The notes below the pieces were generated by a model. It had not been told where the DNA came from. It made no database searches and worked only from the letters and a program-made list of their open reading frames with translations. A stretch of DNA of 64,000 nucleotides from Artocarpus heterophyllus (taxonomy: Eukaryota; Streptophyta; Magnoliopsida; Rosales; Moraceae). The stretch is taken from contig CM046345.1 in assembly GCA_025403435.1 (NCBI GenBank), positions 7,630,235-7,694,234 on the forward strand, in the 5' to 3' direction. The position numbers and the translations under genes are program-made. Below, in pieces: positions 33,666 to 45,832 of this stretch; the first letter of the stretch is position 1, and each line of letters starts with the position of its first letter.

Positions 33666-36122
33666 TTTTCCCCTTTTTGGGAGTTGACTTAGCAAACTAA
33701 ATCTTGGGTTTTATTCCTCTCCGCATTCGTTCAATTACCAAGAAAAAAAAAACAGAAAATATAATGTCAAAATCTCAGTTATAATTTGGTTTTTCAAGTG
33801 CTGAGGAAATTTGTCCAGTAGAAAGTTAGTATTCAAACTGTAATTATTTCTAAATCATTCCCACTTAGTATTATTGCAAAGGGACCAAGCGTTTCATCAT
33901 TTATTATTGGCAAGGGAAAAGGAAGTTATTAAAACGCAGACAATATTGTTCTCTCTCTTGTGGTGCTTGAGGTCCCACAATGGTGTAAAAGTAATACCAA
34001 AGACAAAATATAATTCAAAAAAAGGAGAAAGAAATGGAGGAAATGATTGTGAAACTTTTGTAAGCAGGTTTGCAGTATAGTTAGTGATAAATGGTCTTGA
34101 AAGCTCAACCTCAAAAACATTATCTTTCTCTGGACTTATAAAGGAGAAAAGCATAAACCAATACTTAAAAAAAAAAAAAAAGGGGACAAAATGCAAGAAT
34201 ATTTCTTTAGTGAAGTTTACAAGCTATAACATTATGTACAATAAAACCACTTTTACAACCTGTGGTTTGTTTTGTATAAACAACATATCATGTCCACAAT
34301 TCAGATTAGAAATCCAACCACTATTTTGACTACTTGTTTTTCTTACAACAAGGTTTTGAGTTCGAATTAATTTTACCATAAGTATCCAGACACTCTACTT
34401 CGTTAAACTATTATATATTTCTTTAGAAATTCGCCCTTATAAAGTTATTTGGATATGTAATCCTATATTTTTTTCCCAATTGCAAAAAAGGAAAAAAAAA
34501 AAGAAGAAAAAGTCCAGTGATGTGTGTGGCTTGAAAACTTTCAAAGGTGGACCACAAGCTCCAAGGCAAGGGAATTCTATTCTATATGATTAGTATTATT
34601 CAATGTGAAAAGTGATAAAAGATTATTGTTGCAATATCTATGACTATAATTAATGATCTGAGTATTGAGTGATGCATTTTGAGATCTTAAATGCTGAAAA
34701 GTTGTTCTTCGCAATCCAATACTCGATTTGTGATTTTGGAGCTACACATTCACATATTTTGACCGATTAGCAGATGCCGTTGAGCAAAGGTAAAACATTT
34801 ATTGTCAAGAAACAAGTCTTCGTAATGCATTCAACAAATATTTCTGTCAACAATTAAGACAATCATTTTGGTAATTCTAAAAAAAATATACTAACGCCGA
34901 TCGCCTCTTTTGTAAATCTTTTATAATTAAAAAAATATGTCACTTTAAAGCCAAGAATAAAAAATTTTAAAAAATAAATTATTTTCTGTGTGTAGTTGTG
35001 CTTTATTACACCATTTAGCACAAAGATGATACAGGACAGGGATATGATCTAAACCTGCATCTACTTCTTGTCATAAATTTGGTAAAACTACGGGATTGCT
35101 TCTACGGTTCCATTTACACATGTGGACCTTCTCTCTAGAAAATTGGGTGGTCACCTTTGGGTTTGATTCACTAACGACTTTTATTTTTTTATTATTTTTT
35201 TTAAAGGCTGTGTAGAAAGCAAATATTCTTCATATGGGAACTGTAAACGTTGACCACTCAGCAAGAGCTTTTCTTACTTGCAATTCTTTCCCAACATTCA
35301 GACTTAATTCAAACATTGGCCTTTGGCCTTTTTAAGGATAGTCTATACATACATAGATACAATTAAACAAACATATATAGATATATATAGTTCACCAATT
35401 GGTTATCATATCTTAGCAAGTTGCACAAGAAGTTTATATTGATGCCAGAACAATGCTATGCCAAAAGGCTATGAGCCTATAAGCGTTTTATGCAAATTCA
35501 AGGAGCTTATGAAGCTGCACCAGAAAATGTTGCTGTTATTTTTTTCATACACATTAAAAGGGGCATGACCAGCATAATACCAGAAATATTGCAACTCCTG
35601 TCTTCAGCATCAGTACTGGTCTCCCGCTTTTCCTCTTCCGCTTCTTTCAATGAGAGGTGAAATTTCATAATCATAAAATTTTCGACACCGTTGATTATGA
35701 AATGTCAAAACAAATCAGTCACCGACGTCGAAAACAGACAAATCAAGATTCCCTTAATGATTCGTTGACATGAGAAAACTCATTAAACAAAGATAAAAAC
35801 GTATCTACAGTCTTCATTCTTCATATTTTCTTCAAATTCTTTATGAGTTTAATCATAAACGCATTAACAAAGCATGACCCCCTTGTTTTAAGGCTACATG
35901 TCTAAGCCAAAACTTGCCAAGTTCATTTGTTTAGTTCCCAAAAAAAAAAGGCACAACTTGATTTTTCTTGCAGTTATGGATACAAAAAGACCAAAGTTCA
36001 GGCATCAAAACCAATGCATACCAAAAAACAAAAAAAAAAAAAAAGGAAAATAGAATCCCAAAAAGGGACAACATTGGATCTTGTTCTTAGTCCATCTTAA
36101 AATCATGTACTCGAAATTACAA

Positions 36123-37611
36123 TCACATAACTATGTTACTTTTTTCTGGCATCCACACCCTATGAAGCTTATCATAGAATGAGCAGGTAGCCACTAAAGA
36201 GCCCCTTCTAATGCCGTCAGCGACTGGTTCTTCTCTAAACAAATCAGCTCCATATGCAAGCGACTCGTGCTTATTATATCTTTCGATTACTTCGGCTTCA
36301 TTTCCTTTAATCTTGACAACTGCAAATCCATTGTGCATACAAGCAGCCAACACTAGTCCCGGAACAAAAGGGTGGTGCTTGATTCTCCAAACTCCACCGC
36401 CTAAACTGAGTGAAGTTTCATTTACCGGTCTTGAAATTGACCTCACATCCCACACCCTCAGGTTTTCATCAAAACTACCAGTGAGAACTGTGCTCGGGTT
36501 ATAAGGGCTTTTGGTAATGCAACAAACGCCCATCGTGTGGGCCTTGGAATTCTGAAACGCGAGCTTGGAAGGACAGTCGCGCAAATCCCAACAACTGAAT
36601 TTGCAGTATCGGAGCCAGTCTACACCAAATGGAGCTGGTGGGTGTCAAAGGAAGTTGTCCAGAGCTCAAAATCATGAGCTTTCCATTCTTCTTGTACCTC
36701 CAGTTGGGAGTCTGTGAGAGAAGTTATTGCCACGGAACCATCCGAAAGCCCCACTGTGATGCTTGTTGCTGAAGGGTTCCAGTCCAAATAAAGGCACATT
36801 GAGGAACTGACTTTCTTATTACTTATCTCTTCCAATGAAAACCCTGCACCAAGAATCCATAACAAACTAATGTCGATAAAGGAGAAACCGAAAAAATATC
36901 TCCCTAATAGCTATTACATAAAAAACAAGATTAATTTCATAAATATCCCCTAGACTATACATACTTCTTCAACATATCCGAAACTTTGAAAATGAATTAT
37001 TTCACCCCCTGAACTACATAAAAGTGCAGAACACCCATTCCATCAAAATCCATCTATAATACTAATGGAAATTATTGATATGGCACTAATTGTAATCTCA
37101 TAAATGCCACCAAACAATTGATTTTACATCATTTTGCTCCTGAGCTATTGCTTTTATTTCAACTTTACCCTCGGTCAGGGGGCAAGTTGACATAAAAATC
37201 ATAATTTGAGGACATTTGTGAAATTAATCTGAACAGCAACTATAGTTTTCTTTTAGAAAAACGGAAACTTGGACATGACCATATCATACCTTCTGCTCCA
37301 CCCGAACTGCTACGAAGTCCATAAATTCTCAAGTAACCATCTGCGTCAGCCTGAGCAAGTAGAGGGCTAGAGTTACCTCCAACGTGGTTCCACTTTATGT
37401 CGAATATCCGCGCCATGCTGACGCGATGAGACAACTCTAGGCGATGCGCCTCAGCATCAATGGTGAAGAGGGATATGCTCCCTGCTCTACTGGACTGATC
37501 ATGTTCCTTTAATGTGTATGTGGAAGCTGCCAAAACATGGCGGTTCAAATCGTGAGGACAAAACTCTACAGCGTCGGCATTGCCGTCAAGATAGCAATGT
37601 GCCACGTCCAT
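36123..37611 (-). CDS. DPH7: DPH7-type WD40 diphthine methylesterase (frame broken)
   Basis: Two coding exons on the minus strand, 37290-37611 and 36123-36843, joined by a GT-AG intron in phase 1. The product begins MDVAHCYLDGNADAVEFCP. WD40-type strands follow: ARIFDIKWNHVGGNSS, LAQADADGYLRIYGL, LYLDWNPSATSITVGLSDGS, VLTGSFDENLRVWDVRS, GGGVWRIKHHPFVPGLVLAA, and the C-terminal ATCSFYDKLHRVWMPE. Length would be about 347 aa, normal for plant DPH7. The family removes the methyl ester from diphthine on elongation factor 2, allowing the final amidation to diphthamide. In this copy exon 2 has a TAG at 36620-36622 where the family has Tyr (LHLV*TGSD). About a dozen bases later one base is missing (36607/36608), shifting the frame before CKFSCWDLRDCPSK. 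A CTGCAG acceptor 15 bp before the ATG suggests a 5' UTR intron. Confidence 0.85.
36928..37231. mobile_element. MITE in the DPH7 intron
   Basis: TIRs AGATTAATTTCATAAATATC at the left and GACATTTGTGAAATTAATCT at the right are near-perfect inverses. The element is 304 bp, non-coding, and fills most of the intron (36844-37289). Confidence 0.75.
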
Positions 37612-38280
37612 AGATAAATTTTCTGCAGAGTGGAAACGGAATATTCAATTACCTTCTCACAGTGCAGAAGTTATATATACATATATATATTTATATAAGC
37701 AAGAACAATTCTTGGGCATTTCGTCGAACATGTTATGGGCAACATTTGAAACAAGAACATGTACTTCAAGTGAAGGATTTTTACTCATTAGGCAAAAATC
37801 TATTAGGCTTATACTGAGAATCTGATATACAAATATGGGTTTTGAAAGGAAAAATGTGGATCTTAGGAGAAAGAATATAAATATAAATAAATAAAAAAGC
37901 GCCAAAATGAGAGTGGAAAGAAAGGAGAACACGAATGTTACTGTTGTGTTTACGGTTTTGAGTGGGGGCCCAACTTCAAGACCTTCACTCTTCCCTTGAA
38001 GGCTAGAGTGTGTATGTTGGGCTTTTAATTGGCCAAATCCTGTACGGGAATGGGGCTCCGGTTCTTTACAAAAAATGCAAACGTTATCTTTCAAGATTTA
38101 TTATTTTATAAATACCTTACATCTTACATGTTTATTTGTAACATATTAACATATAATGTGAATAATGGTATAGCATATTTTTTTAAAATGTGACATAAAT
38201 AAATACAACTTTTACAGTATGACGTAATATGTAATTTTCTTTTACAAAAATGCCATACTTTTTGAACTTGGATCGTTTTA
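37612..38280. other. DPH7 upstream region
   Basis: Probable 5' UTR intron and promoter of DPH7. An open frame on the minus strand (37657-38094) has low-complexity hydrophobic content and no family resemblance; I do not call it a gene. Confidence 0.4.
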
Positions 38281-38284
38281 TATC

Positions 38285-39300
38285 ATAAAAAAATTTTAAA
38301 GAGAATGCCATAAGTCATATTATCACTTATACTAAAAATACTCAAATATATCCTAACATATTAGCTAATGTCCAAAGAGATAAAGAGAAAGAAAGAAAAA
38401 TACTATGCTTAGTTTATTGGTATTTTGGTCAATATATAAGATAGAGATATTTATCTTTTTATACCCTCAATTTTAAGTTAATTCAAAACTTATACTTTTG
38501 ATTTTTAATCTCATCGAATGTATACTTTTAGATTAGATTTAATACACAAATTTATACCTTACTTCAGTCAATAGTTGATTTTGACCTCTAAAATGACCAA
38601 ATTATCCTTAAGTAAAATAGAGAAAAATAAAAACTTTTAAAAAATAAAAAAGAAAACAAAAAATACAAAACAACTATTTTTGAGGGCATCCTATATAATT
38701 TTGAAGTTGAAAACCTTAATATAAAGTTTTTTCAAATGTGCAATGTTCTCTAATTTTTCAATTTGAGGGTATTTTGGGTAAATTTTTAAATCAATTTTTA
38801 ATATTAATTGAGAAAAAATATATATTTATGTATTAAATCTAATCTTAAGATATAAATTCGATGAGATTCAAAAACAAAAGTATTTAAATAAACCTAAAAT
38901 ATAGGGTATAAAAAGGTAAATATCCCTATAAAATATTACTTATGCCACTATAACATATTTTCAAATAGTTTTTGAATATGTGCCATAAATCAATCTAATT
39001 ATTAAATAGGTTGAATATAACATAAATATCTCTTGGGGCTCTTTGCCTATAGGGAAAATTACTTGTTATGTCATGTTTTTAAGAATTATGTTTATTCATA
39101 CCACATTAAAAAAGTGTCATGCTATCATTCATATTATCTATTAGGTTATACTACAAATAAACATATACACATTTATAAAAAATAAGTCTTAAAAGATGAC
39201 ATTTATAAAGTGTCCCATACAAATATGCCACAAAAAAAATCGCAGAGAATGTCATGCCATATTATCACACTATATTTAAAAATACTAAATATATCCTCAA
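38285..39300. repeat. Direct repeat flanking a foldback element
   Basis: A segment containing GAGAATGCCATAAGTCATAT at about 38299 is echoed by GAGAATGTCATGCCATATTA at about 39245. Both are followed by a TTATCAC...AAAAATACT...AAATATATCC stretch. The repeats bracket the foldback at 38440-38928. Confidence 0.55.
38440..38928. mobile_element. Foldback element with roughly 100-bp inverted arms (family G)
   Basis: The left arm (GATATTTATCTTTTTATACC, then ATTTTTAATCTCATCGAAT, then TAGATTAGATTTAATACA) is mirrored at the right by TGTATTAAATCTAATCTTA, ATTCGATGAGATTCAAAAA and GGGTATAAAAAGGTAAATATC. The arms are about 100 bp with an AT-rich loop and no ORF. Confidence 0.75.
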
Positions 39301-41411
39301 TGTTCTATTTATATTCACGTGGTAATATTCTATTTACCAACATAACGGTTTTTTTCAATCGTAAATGAATCATGTATTATGTAAATATAACTTATAAAAT
39401 CAGTAATAAAAGTTTTATAGGCTCTGAACAATAGGGAATGGGATAATTAGGGAATGTCAATCACAGAAATCTTTTTTTAATATGATAATTGCATTCCAAT
39501 TTAGAAAAGTACAAACACTGATTCAGACATGAAAAACCGAAACGTAATCAACAACTCAACTCTAAATACAAATCAGACCACTATCAGGCTCTATTGAAAC
39601 GCTCAAAGGGGTAACATGTACATCAAGTTCCAAAAGAAGGAAACAAAATAGGCACATCACTGATTAAACACACAAAAGGCTTTTCCCAACACACGGCTAT
39701 AGGTGAGTGGATAACTATAATCAATCAAGATCAATTAAGAGACTAAAAGCATTAAGGCCTTACACCATACTGCAAAGCACAAAGTCTTATAAGCTAGACT
39801 TAAACACTACACCAAAAGATGAGAAAACTACCTCCATCATTACAACTGAAAAATAAAACAATAGAAATATAGATGGTAGAAAGCATCAACATCATTATTT
39901 TACAAACACATAAATGGTCCATCCATTTGGTACTGATTCTCTATTAAATGAAACGAATGACAAATTCATTTAAACACATAAATTCATATATATGTTATAA
40001 TCCAATAGTTGTTTAACTATCTTAAAGAATATTATAGTAATTATATTGATAAAATTACAATTACTATGTTCAATAGACACCGGAAAAGAGAATGAAAGAT
40101 CTTCATTCATGTTACTATACTTTATGAATCAATCTTATTAACTTTTTCATTATATTCTTTCACCACGTTCTTGGTAGACAAGGGGTAGAGACAAAATCAT
40201 TAGAATCCTTACATTTACAAAAAGGAGGGTGCTCCTTTTTTTGGGTCACGTTAGTATATAATTTCTGTTTTTATATCTATATTAGAATGCGAAAGGATGA
40301 AGGAGCGTCCTCATTATTATGATTGCTTTTGGGGACATAGGCTCGTGGAGAATCAAGTTTTTATTCTAATCCATCCGTCAAATGTTTCTTCCCAATCATG
40401 TTTCTCACCTCTAATTCGGCCATTCGTGTTAGATTATACTAAAGTTTCACTTTTCCATAATATATATATTTTTTAAACTTTGTGATGTAGCACAAGACTA
40501 AAAGGCGTTATCATGATAAACGTTGATTTGAATTCTATATAGAAATAAATAGCCTATTTGGTGCTTATAAAACTATGTGCAAGTTTGGTATCATCGCACT
40601 CGGACCACATATAGGAGAAGAAGAGCTAAAAGTTAGGGTTTTATATCTTTTCAAGTTAATCATTGAAATTATGCTCTCGAATGAGTTTAATGGGACAAAA
40701 ATGTCATTTAAATTATTATTATTAAAAGAATGAAAACGTTGGAATGAAGTTTAAACTCTTGAAGGTTCAAATCCTTGGGGTCTTTTCTACAAAGTTACAT
40801 TTGTTACTTTCAGTTGCAACTTTCGTTACAAAAATGATGTGATAGGAAAAAAAAATAAGAACACATAGATATTTATATGTAAACCCAAAACTGAAAAAAC
40901 TACGGTTAAAGAAGAAAAAAATCACTAGACTCGAAAAAAATTATAAGATGGAGGCGATTAAAGAGGCTAAAATGATAATAATAATAAAACTCTAACGCAA
41001 TACATCATATATATATATAGGCATAAACAAAACGCTATGGGCCCATAACATAAACTAAACTGCTCAAAATACAAAGGTTTGTACCATGAGGGCGGAGCCT
41101 CTACACCCCCGGTGAGATCAATGGTGCGCTCCGGGATCGGGCCTATCCCTCTGCTACCACCACAGATCTCATGAAAAAAAAATCTCATATTTGTTCTTTC
41201 ACTATAATTGTCGCACCGCAAACTTTTCGGGTCAGGCCAAACTGAATTCGGGTCACCATACTCTAACAACTTTGGTTGGAAGCAACCTCTAAAACTGTCA
41301 TCCCATACACTCTCACATAGACTTTGAGATTATAATGCCCTAGATTGCTTGCATAAAGCCATGGAACACAATATTATATACGCGATATTATTGCAACAAA
41401 CTTAACATTTA
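39301..41411. other. Intergenic, no gene seen
   Basis: AT-rich DNA without coding signal. A minus-strand open frame near 40967-41269 is compositionally odd (GC-richer) but matches no family I know. Confidence 0.4.
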
Positions 41412-42036
41412 GGCAGGGGTGGCAAATCAAGTTAGCGGGTTAGGTTAGTGTCGAGTTGGGGTCAATATTTATAGAAATTGGGTCTACACTAACCCGACCT
41501 GTGACAAAAACGGGTTCAAAATTCTCAACCCTAACACGACCCATTTTGATACGGGTTGACACGAATACGATCCGTGCCAACCTGTTTCTTATGCCCAATG
41601 TCAAAAAACAATGACCCGTGACTCGTATTTGACCCGCAACCCGATTGTAACCCACAACCCGCCTATAACCCGCATTCAAATATATGACTTTGTCTAGATT
41701 TCTATTGAAGCTAGTTTCCATTTTGCGCCTAAATGAACTTCCTGACATCACAAATATATGACTTTGTCTATATTTCTATTGATTTTTTAAGGTCTTATAT
41801 TATATATTATATAATATTAATAATAGGTAAATTTTAAAAAAATTAATTAATTAAATACGAGTCATGTTAGTGTCAGACAGGTTGACTCGAACACAACTCG
41901 TTTTTTTACGGGTCAGTTTTGGGTCGACACTAAAATGACCCGTGGTAGAATTTTCTGACACTAATCCGCAAAAAAAATGTCGGGTTCATGTCGTGTCATC
42001 GTGTTGTAACCCGTATTGTCGGCTCTATATTTAGGG
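41412..42036. mobile_element. GTGTCG-rich TIR element (family F), copy 1
   Basis: Begins GGGGTGGCAAATCAAGTTAG and ends with TAACCCGTATTGTCGGCTCT, an eroded inverse of the start. The inside alternates direct and inverted GGGTCGTGT/GACACGAACCC-like words (GACCCGTTTTTGTCAC-type, CGGGTTCATGTCGTGTCATC). It is non-autonomous. Confidence 0.6.
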
Positions 42037-42714
42037 AAAGAAATATCCTTTCATCCTCACGGGTAAAAACTCCATTCATCACAAAGTGGTAGTTCTAGTT
42101 TAGTAGGTAATATATTTGATAGATGTGGCCTATTGTTTATGAATGGTGGGTTATAACCTATGAAATTATATAGAAGTGCTCTTAAAAAATGTTGTGGCCA
42201 AAAATTCTTTGATAATGTAGGAAAAAGTACATTATGGACACCAGGCAAAAAAAAAACAGAAAAAAAAAATCAACCAAGGCACTATAAAAAAAGGAATTGG
42301 AGATATTTTTTCAGTAAATAGAGACCTGTTATATATTTTAATTAATTGGTGGGAATATAATAATTTTTCTTATACTGTAAAAACAATAATTGAAACTTTA
42401 TTAAAAACTTTAGGTTAATATTAAATTTTTAAAAAAATTTGAGTTGAGGCACCTGTTTTCAGTCAGTTGGCTGTGATTCTTAGGCAAAAATCTCTATTCA
42501 GATTTCATCTCTTTTAGAGAAAGATGCATGTTTTGTTCAATCAAACACAAAAAGCAACAGAGGACAATCATGTGTTGGTAGTGTTGAGTTATAGTCATCG
42601 TCAACTCTTGACTATTTACCTCTAAAAAATGGTTAACCAGATCACGAGAAGAGGACTTGCAGAATTGCTAGCTAGCCCTCAACTACACGAAAAATAATGA
42701 CTGAATTTCACAGC

Positions 42715-43012
42715 TGCGGTGTTTTTTTAGTGTTTGGAATTAAGTTAGAGTTTAAAGTTGAAACTTAAATATTATATATGAGCTTTGTATTATAACATTT
42801 ATTTTTTAAAAACTATAACATGTAAGAGTTTTATACTATAAAAGTTAAAACTTTGAGTGCGTTTGGCAACAGAGTTTAAACGAATTCACTATAACATGTG
42901 AGAGCCTTACATTTTAGCATACTTTTGTTTTACAGTCTTGAATGTGAAAGCTTTACAACTATAGCAACTGAAATTATATAGTTGAAATAACATTGCCAAA
43001 CGATGCCTTTAG
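42715..43012. mobile_element. Two adjacent family-A MITE copies
   Basis: The first (about 42715-42858) has core ACATGTAAGAGTTTTATACT. The second (about 42857-43012) starts GTGCGTTTGGCAACAGAGTT, has ACATGTGAGAGCCTTACATT, and ends ACATTGCCAAACGATG. They lie back to back. Confidence 0.6.
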
Positions 43013-43044
43013 TGTTGAAACTTGGATCTCAAACACCCTCTTTA

Positions 43045-43620
43045 CTAGGAGTGGTAATACAGCTTACAACACAACGATACGATACAAACACAACACGATT
43101 TTTTGAGGGTTTGTGTCAAAAAATTAAGCTATGGGTCATTCGTGTTGACCTAAAATTGACCTGTTTAAAAACGGGTCGTGTTTATGTCAACCCCACTTGA
43201 TACTAAATTGACCCATAGCTTACTAATTTTTTTAAAATATTTTGCCTAGTGTATGGAATATTAATAATTAAGCAATTGACATTAAATTAGGAGTATTTGC
43301 AGTATGTAAGTGATTTAATTTTTAGAAAATATGTATTTTATATTATTTTTATGTAATTTTGGTACATAAATTATAAGTTTAAAGTTATAAAATATTATGG
43401 GTTGATTTTTGATTGTAGGATAATTTCGAGTTATGGGTTGACTGAGGGTCACGTGTTTCATATATCACGTGTTAGAGTGGGTAGTATTCACGTCAACATG
43501 TATCAAGGTGGATCGTGTTAGTGTTAGTATTTACCAACTCGTTTGTATCACAAGTCGTGTTAATGAAAATATTTTCTACATGTGTGAGCATCAATCTGAC
43601 ATAGCCATAATCCACCTATA
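43045..43620. mobile_element. GTGTCG-rich TIR element (family F), copy 2
   Basis: Begins TAGGAGTGGTAATACAGCTT, with ACACAACGATACGATAC and AACGGGTCGTGTTTATGTC inside and GATCGTGTTAGTGTTAGTA in the right part. More diverged than the copy at 41412. The right edge is uncertain. Confidence 0.5.
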
Positions 43621-44497
43621 CGAATTGCACCTAACTCTTTATAAACCTAACAAATTCCTTATTTAGAGGTAGTTATTAATATTATTATTACTAATTATGT
43701 ACGTGGGACATGTCTACTAAAATCGTTCTTTTATCAAGGATCAATGTGACATAATTGAAGAGAATATGTCAATTAAAAAATTGATGAATTCACACTACTC
43801 ACAAGTGTTTGTTTAAACTTGATTAATAAACAATTATCTTTCTTTGATGTAATCATATGTAGAATATCACGATCATTTAACAAATCTAAGATTTATAACT
43901 ATGTTTAGCTGGTAGATATCATTTCGCACCATACAACATAATTCTTTTTATTTAAAAAAAAGAGAAAAAAATCATACTAAATATCACTTTTTCAAAACCA
44001 ACCAATGGTAACAAATATTATGTTTTAAAAACACTTACAGTGAATATCAAATTTATAATATAAATAATTTATTCACCATTTTATTTATATTGTAAATAAT
44101 TTTTATTCATATAACAAATAAATTTAAGGATGCAAATAATTTATTTACTTTTTTATTTACATGTATATAATTCTTTTTTATACGGTAAATAAACTATTTA
44201 TATCTTATATCTGTCATTTACTATAAATTAATATTTTTAAAACTTAGTATTTACTTAAAAAGGTTTCAAAAATATGTTATTTCTCTCGGTATTAGAAAAA
44301 ATATTTTAGATTAGATATAACTATCCAAAACAAATAGGTGGGGATCTAAACTATAAAGAAGATCGGAACCATAGAAAGACCTAAAGTTTAATAGGGTGTT
44401 TGGGAACCCCATTAAAACCACAATTTTACAGTTTCAACTAATTTTCTATGATCTTTTCTTTTATATGTTACAATATTTTTATTTTAACTTGTAATTT

Positions 44498-44655
44498 TAT
44501 TAGGTGTTTGACAAAGTGAGTTCTAACTCAAATAATAAAAGCTCTCACATACTACAGTAAAAAGCAAAAAATGTTACAATGTATAAAGCTCTCACGTCTA
44601 TAGTATTTTTAACCAAAATTGATTCTAACTCACTTTGTCAAATACCATATTAATT
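44498..44655. mobile_element. Family-A MITE copy
   Basis: Flanked by TTA at both ends. TIRs GGTGTTTGACAAAGTGAGTT and AACTCACTTTGTCAAATACC are near-perfect inverses. Two internal AAGCTCTCAC cores. First of the dense upstream cluster. Confidence 0.8.
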
Positions 44656-44727
44656 ATGTTCTCACACACCCTATAATAAAAAGAAGTACTAATAAAGAGA
44701 ATAAGAACTATTGAATGTCAAAAAAAT

Positions 44728-44905
44728 TAGAAAAGCGTTTAGCAACGTCCTTTCAACTATATAGTTGCAACTTTTATAGTGTAAAATTTTTACGTTTTAT
44801 AGTATAAAAGTAAAAATAAGTTATAATATGAAACTCTTATATGCTATGCAATGTGATGTTTGGCAAAATCAATTTTAACTAAAACTTTAGTTGATATAGT
44901 GTAAA
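44728..44905. mobile_element. Family-A MITE copy (diverged)
   Basis: CGTTTAGCAACGTCCTTTCA start, ATGAAACTCTTATATGCTAT core and TGTTTGGCAAAATC near the right end. Confidence 0.5.
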
Positions 44906-45000
44906 ATTCTAAAATGCTATAGCGATAAAAAAAGTGAGTTACAATATAAAATTTTCACGTACTATAATGTAAAAGTTATTATATATTATAATTTTAGCTT

Positions 45001-45172
45001 AATAGGAGTGTTTGAAAGGGTAGTGGGAACCACTTTTACTGTAGCATGTGAGAGTTTTATACTGTAACATACTTTTTTATTGTTACTGTAGTATAAGAGA
45101 GCCTTATACAGTTCATAACTGAGATATGGTGGAAACAAAGTGGTTCTCACCACTGCCAAACACTCCCTAAAA
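45001..45172. mobile_element. Family-A MITE, best-preserved TIRs
   Basis: The left TIR reads AGGAGTGTTTGAAAGGGTAG, then TGGGAACCACTTTT. The right end reads AAAGTGGTTCTCACCACTGC, then CAAACACTCCCTA. Core TGTAGCATGTGAGAGTTTTA inside. This copy best defines the family: about 170 bp with TIRs of about 33 bp. Confidence 0.85.
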
Positions 45173-45264
45173 ATTTTAATTTTAACCATATTTTTCAAGC
45201 ACCTTATAAATTAGTTTTAACTTTTCGCTTTAAAACACCTTGTAGAGTAGAGCTGGCTAAATTA

Positions 45265-45422
45265 CCCCCTATTTGGTATAGTTTTCACCACAAACTCGAT
45301 TATAAATAATGTAAAACTTTTATATATTATAATAACAATAAAAAAAATTATTACAATATAAAATTTTTAAAAATTACAATAAAAAAAATTTAACAAATAA
45401 TTTCACCACTTTTCAAACATCA
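45265..45422. mobile_element. Family-A MITE copy (diverged)
   Basis: CCCCTATTTGGTATAGTTTT at the left and CACCACTTTTCAAACATCAC at the right, with TATAAATAATGTAAAACTTT inside. Confidence 0.55.
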
Positions 45423-45832
45423 CGTTGGAAGTGGGATTCGCTAGAGTTTTCGTTATGAAGAAGATGTTGAGGGTCCGGGCATCGCATGGTCATTCGCCCA
45501 GAGTTTTTTTTTTTTTTGGTTCGTCTATTCTCTACTCACTACTTTGCGTATCTACTCGGTCGCTTCCGTTCTCATTGTTATTCTTCTTCTCCTTCTTCCT
45601 TCTCTTTCTCTCTCTTTTATTTTTATTTTTATTTTTTAAATTTACTTCTCTTTCTTATTTACTTCCATGCCACTACTCTTTTTATTCTTCCCGCGGTGTT
45701 CTTTTACCAAATTAGTGATTATCCTCTACTCTCCCCTTCATAACGCGTGCCACCCACGCCTTGAAAAAATTTCTATTTTAAAATTTTTGTATTATTTTCC
45801 CATGAAGGACATTTATTTAATCCAATAATTAA

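Larger units (their letters stand above)
30776..36122. other. Intergenic block with MITEs and a SINE, no gene seen
   Basis: Runs from the promoter of the minus-strand membrane-protein gene, which includes a (GA)n run at 31018-31031, to the 3' end of DPH7. It contains two family-A MITEs, one family-B MITE, a SINE candidate and a (TA)n microsatellite (32606-32637), each listed separately. The remainder is AT-rich with no supportable coding region. Confidence 0.55.

Noticed and set aside
37657..38094. 145-codon minus-strand frame upstream of DPH7
   Set aside because: No family resemblance and low-complexity hydrophobic content. More likely 5' UTR intron or promoter.
45425..45743. Two overlapping plus-strand frames with long Phe/Leu/Ser runs
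   Set aside because: Products of a pyrimidine-rich tract within the MITE cluster. No domain recognised.
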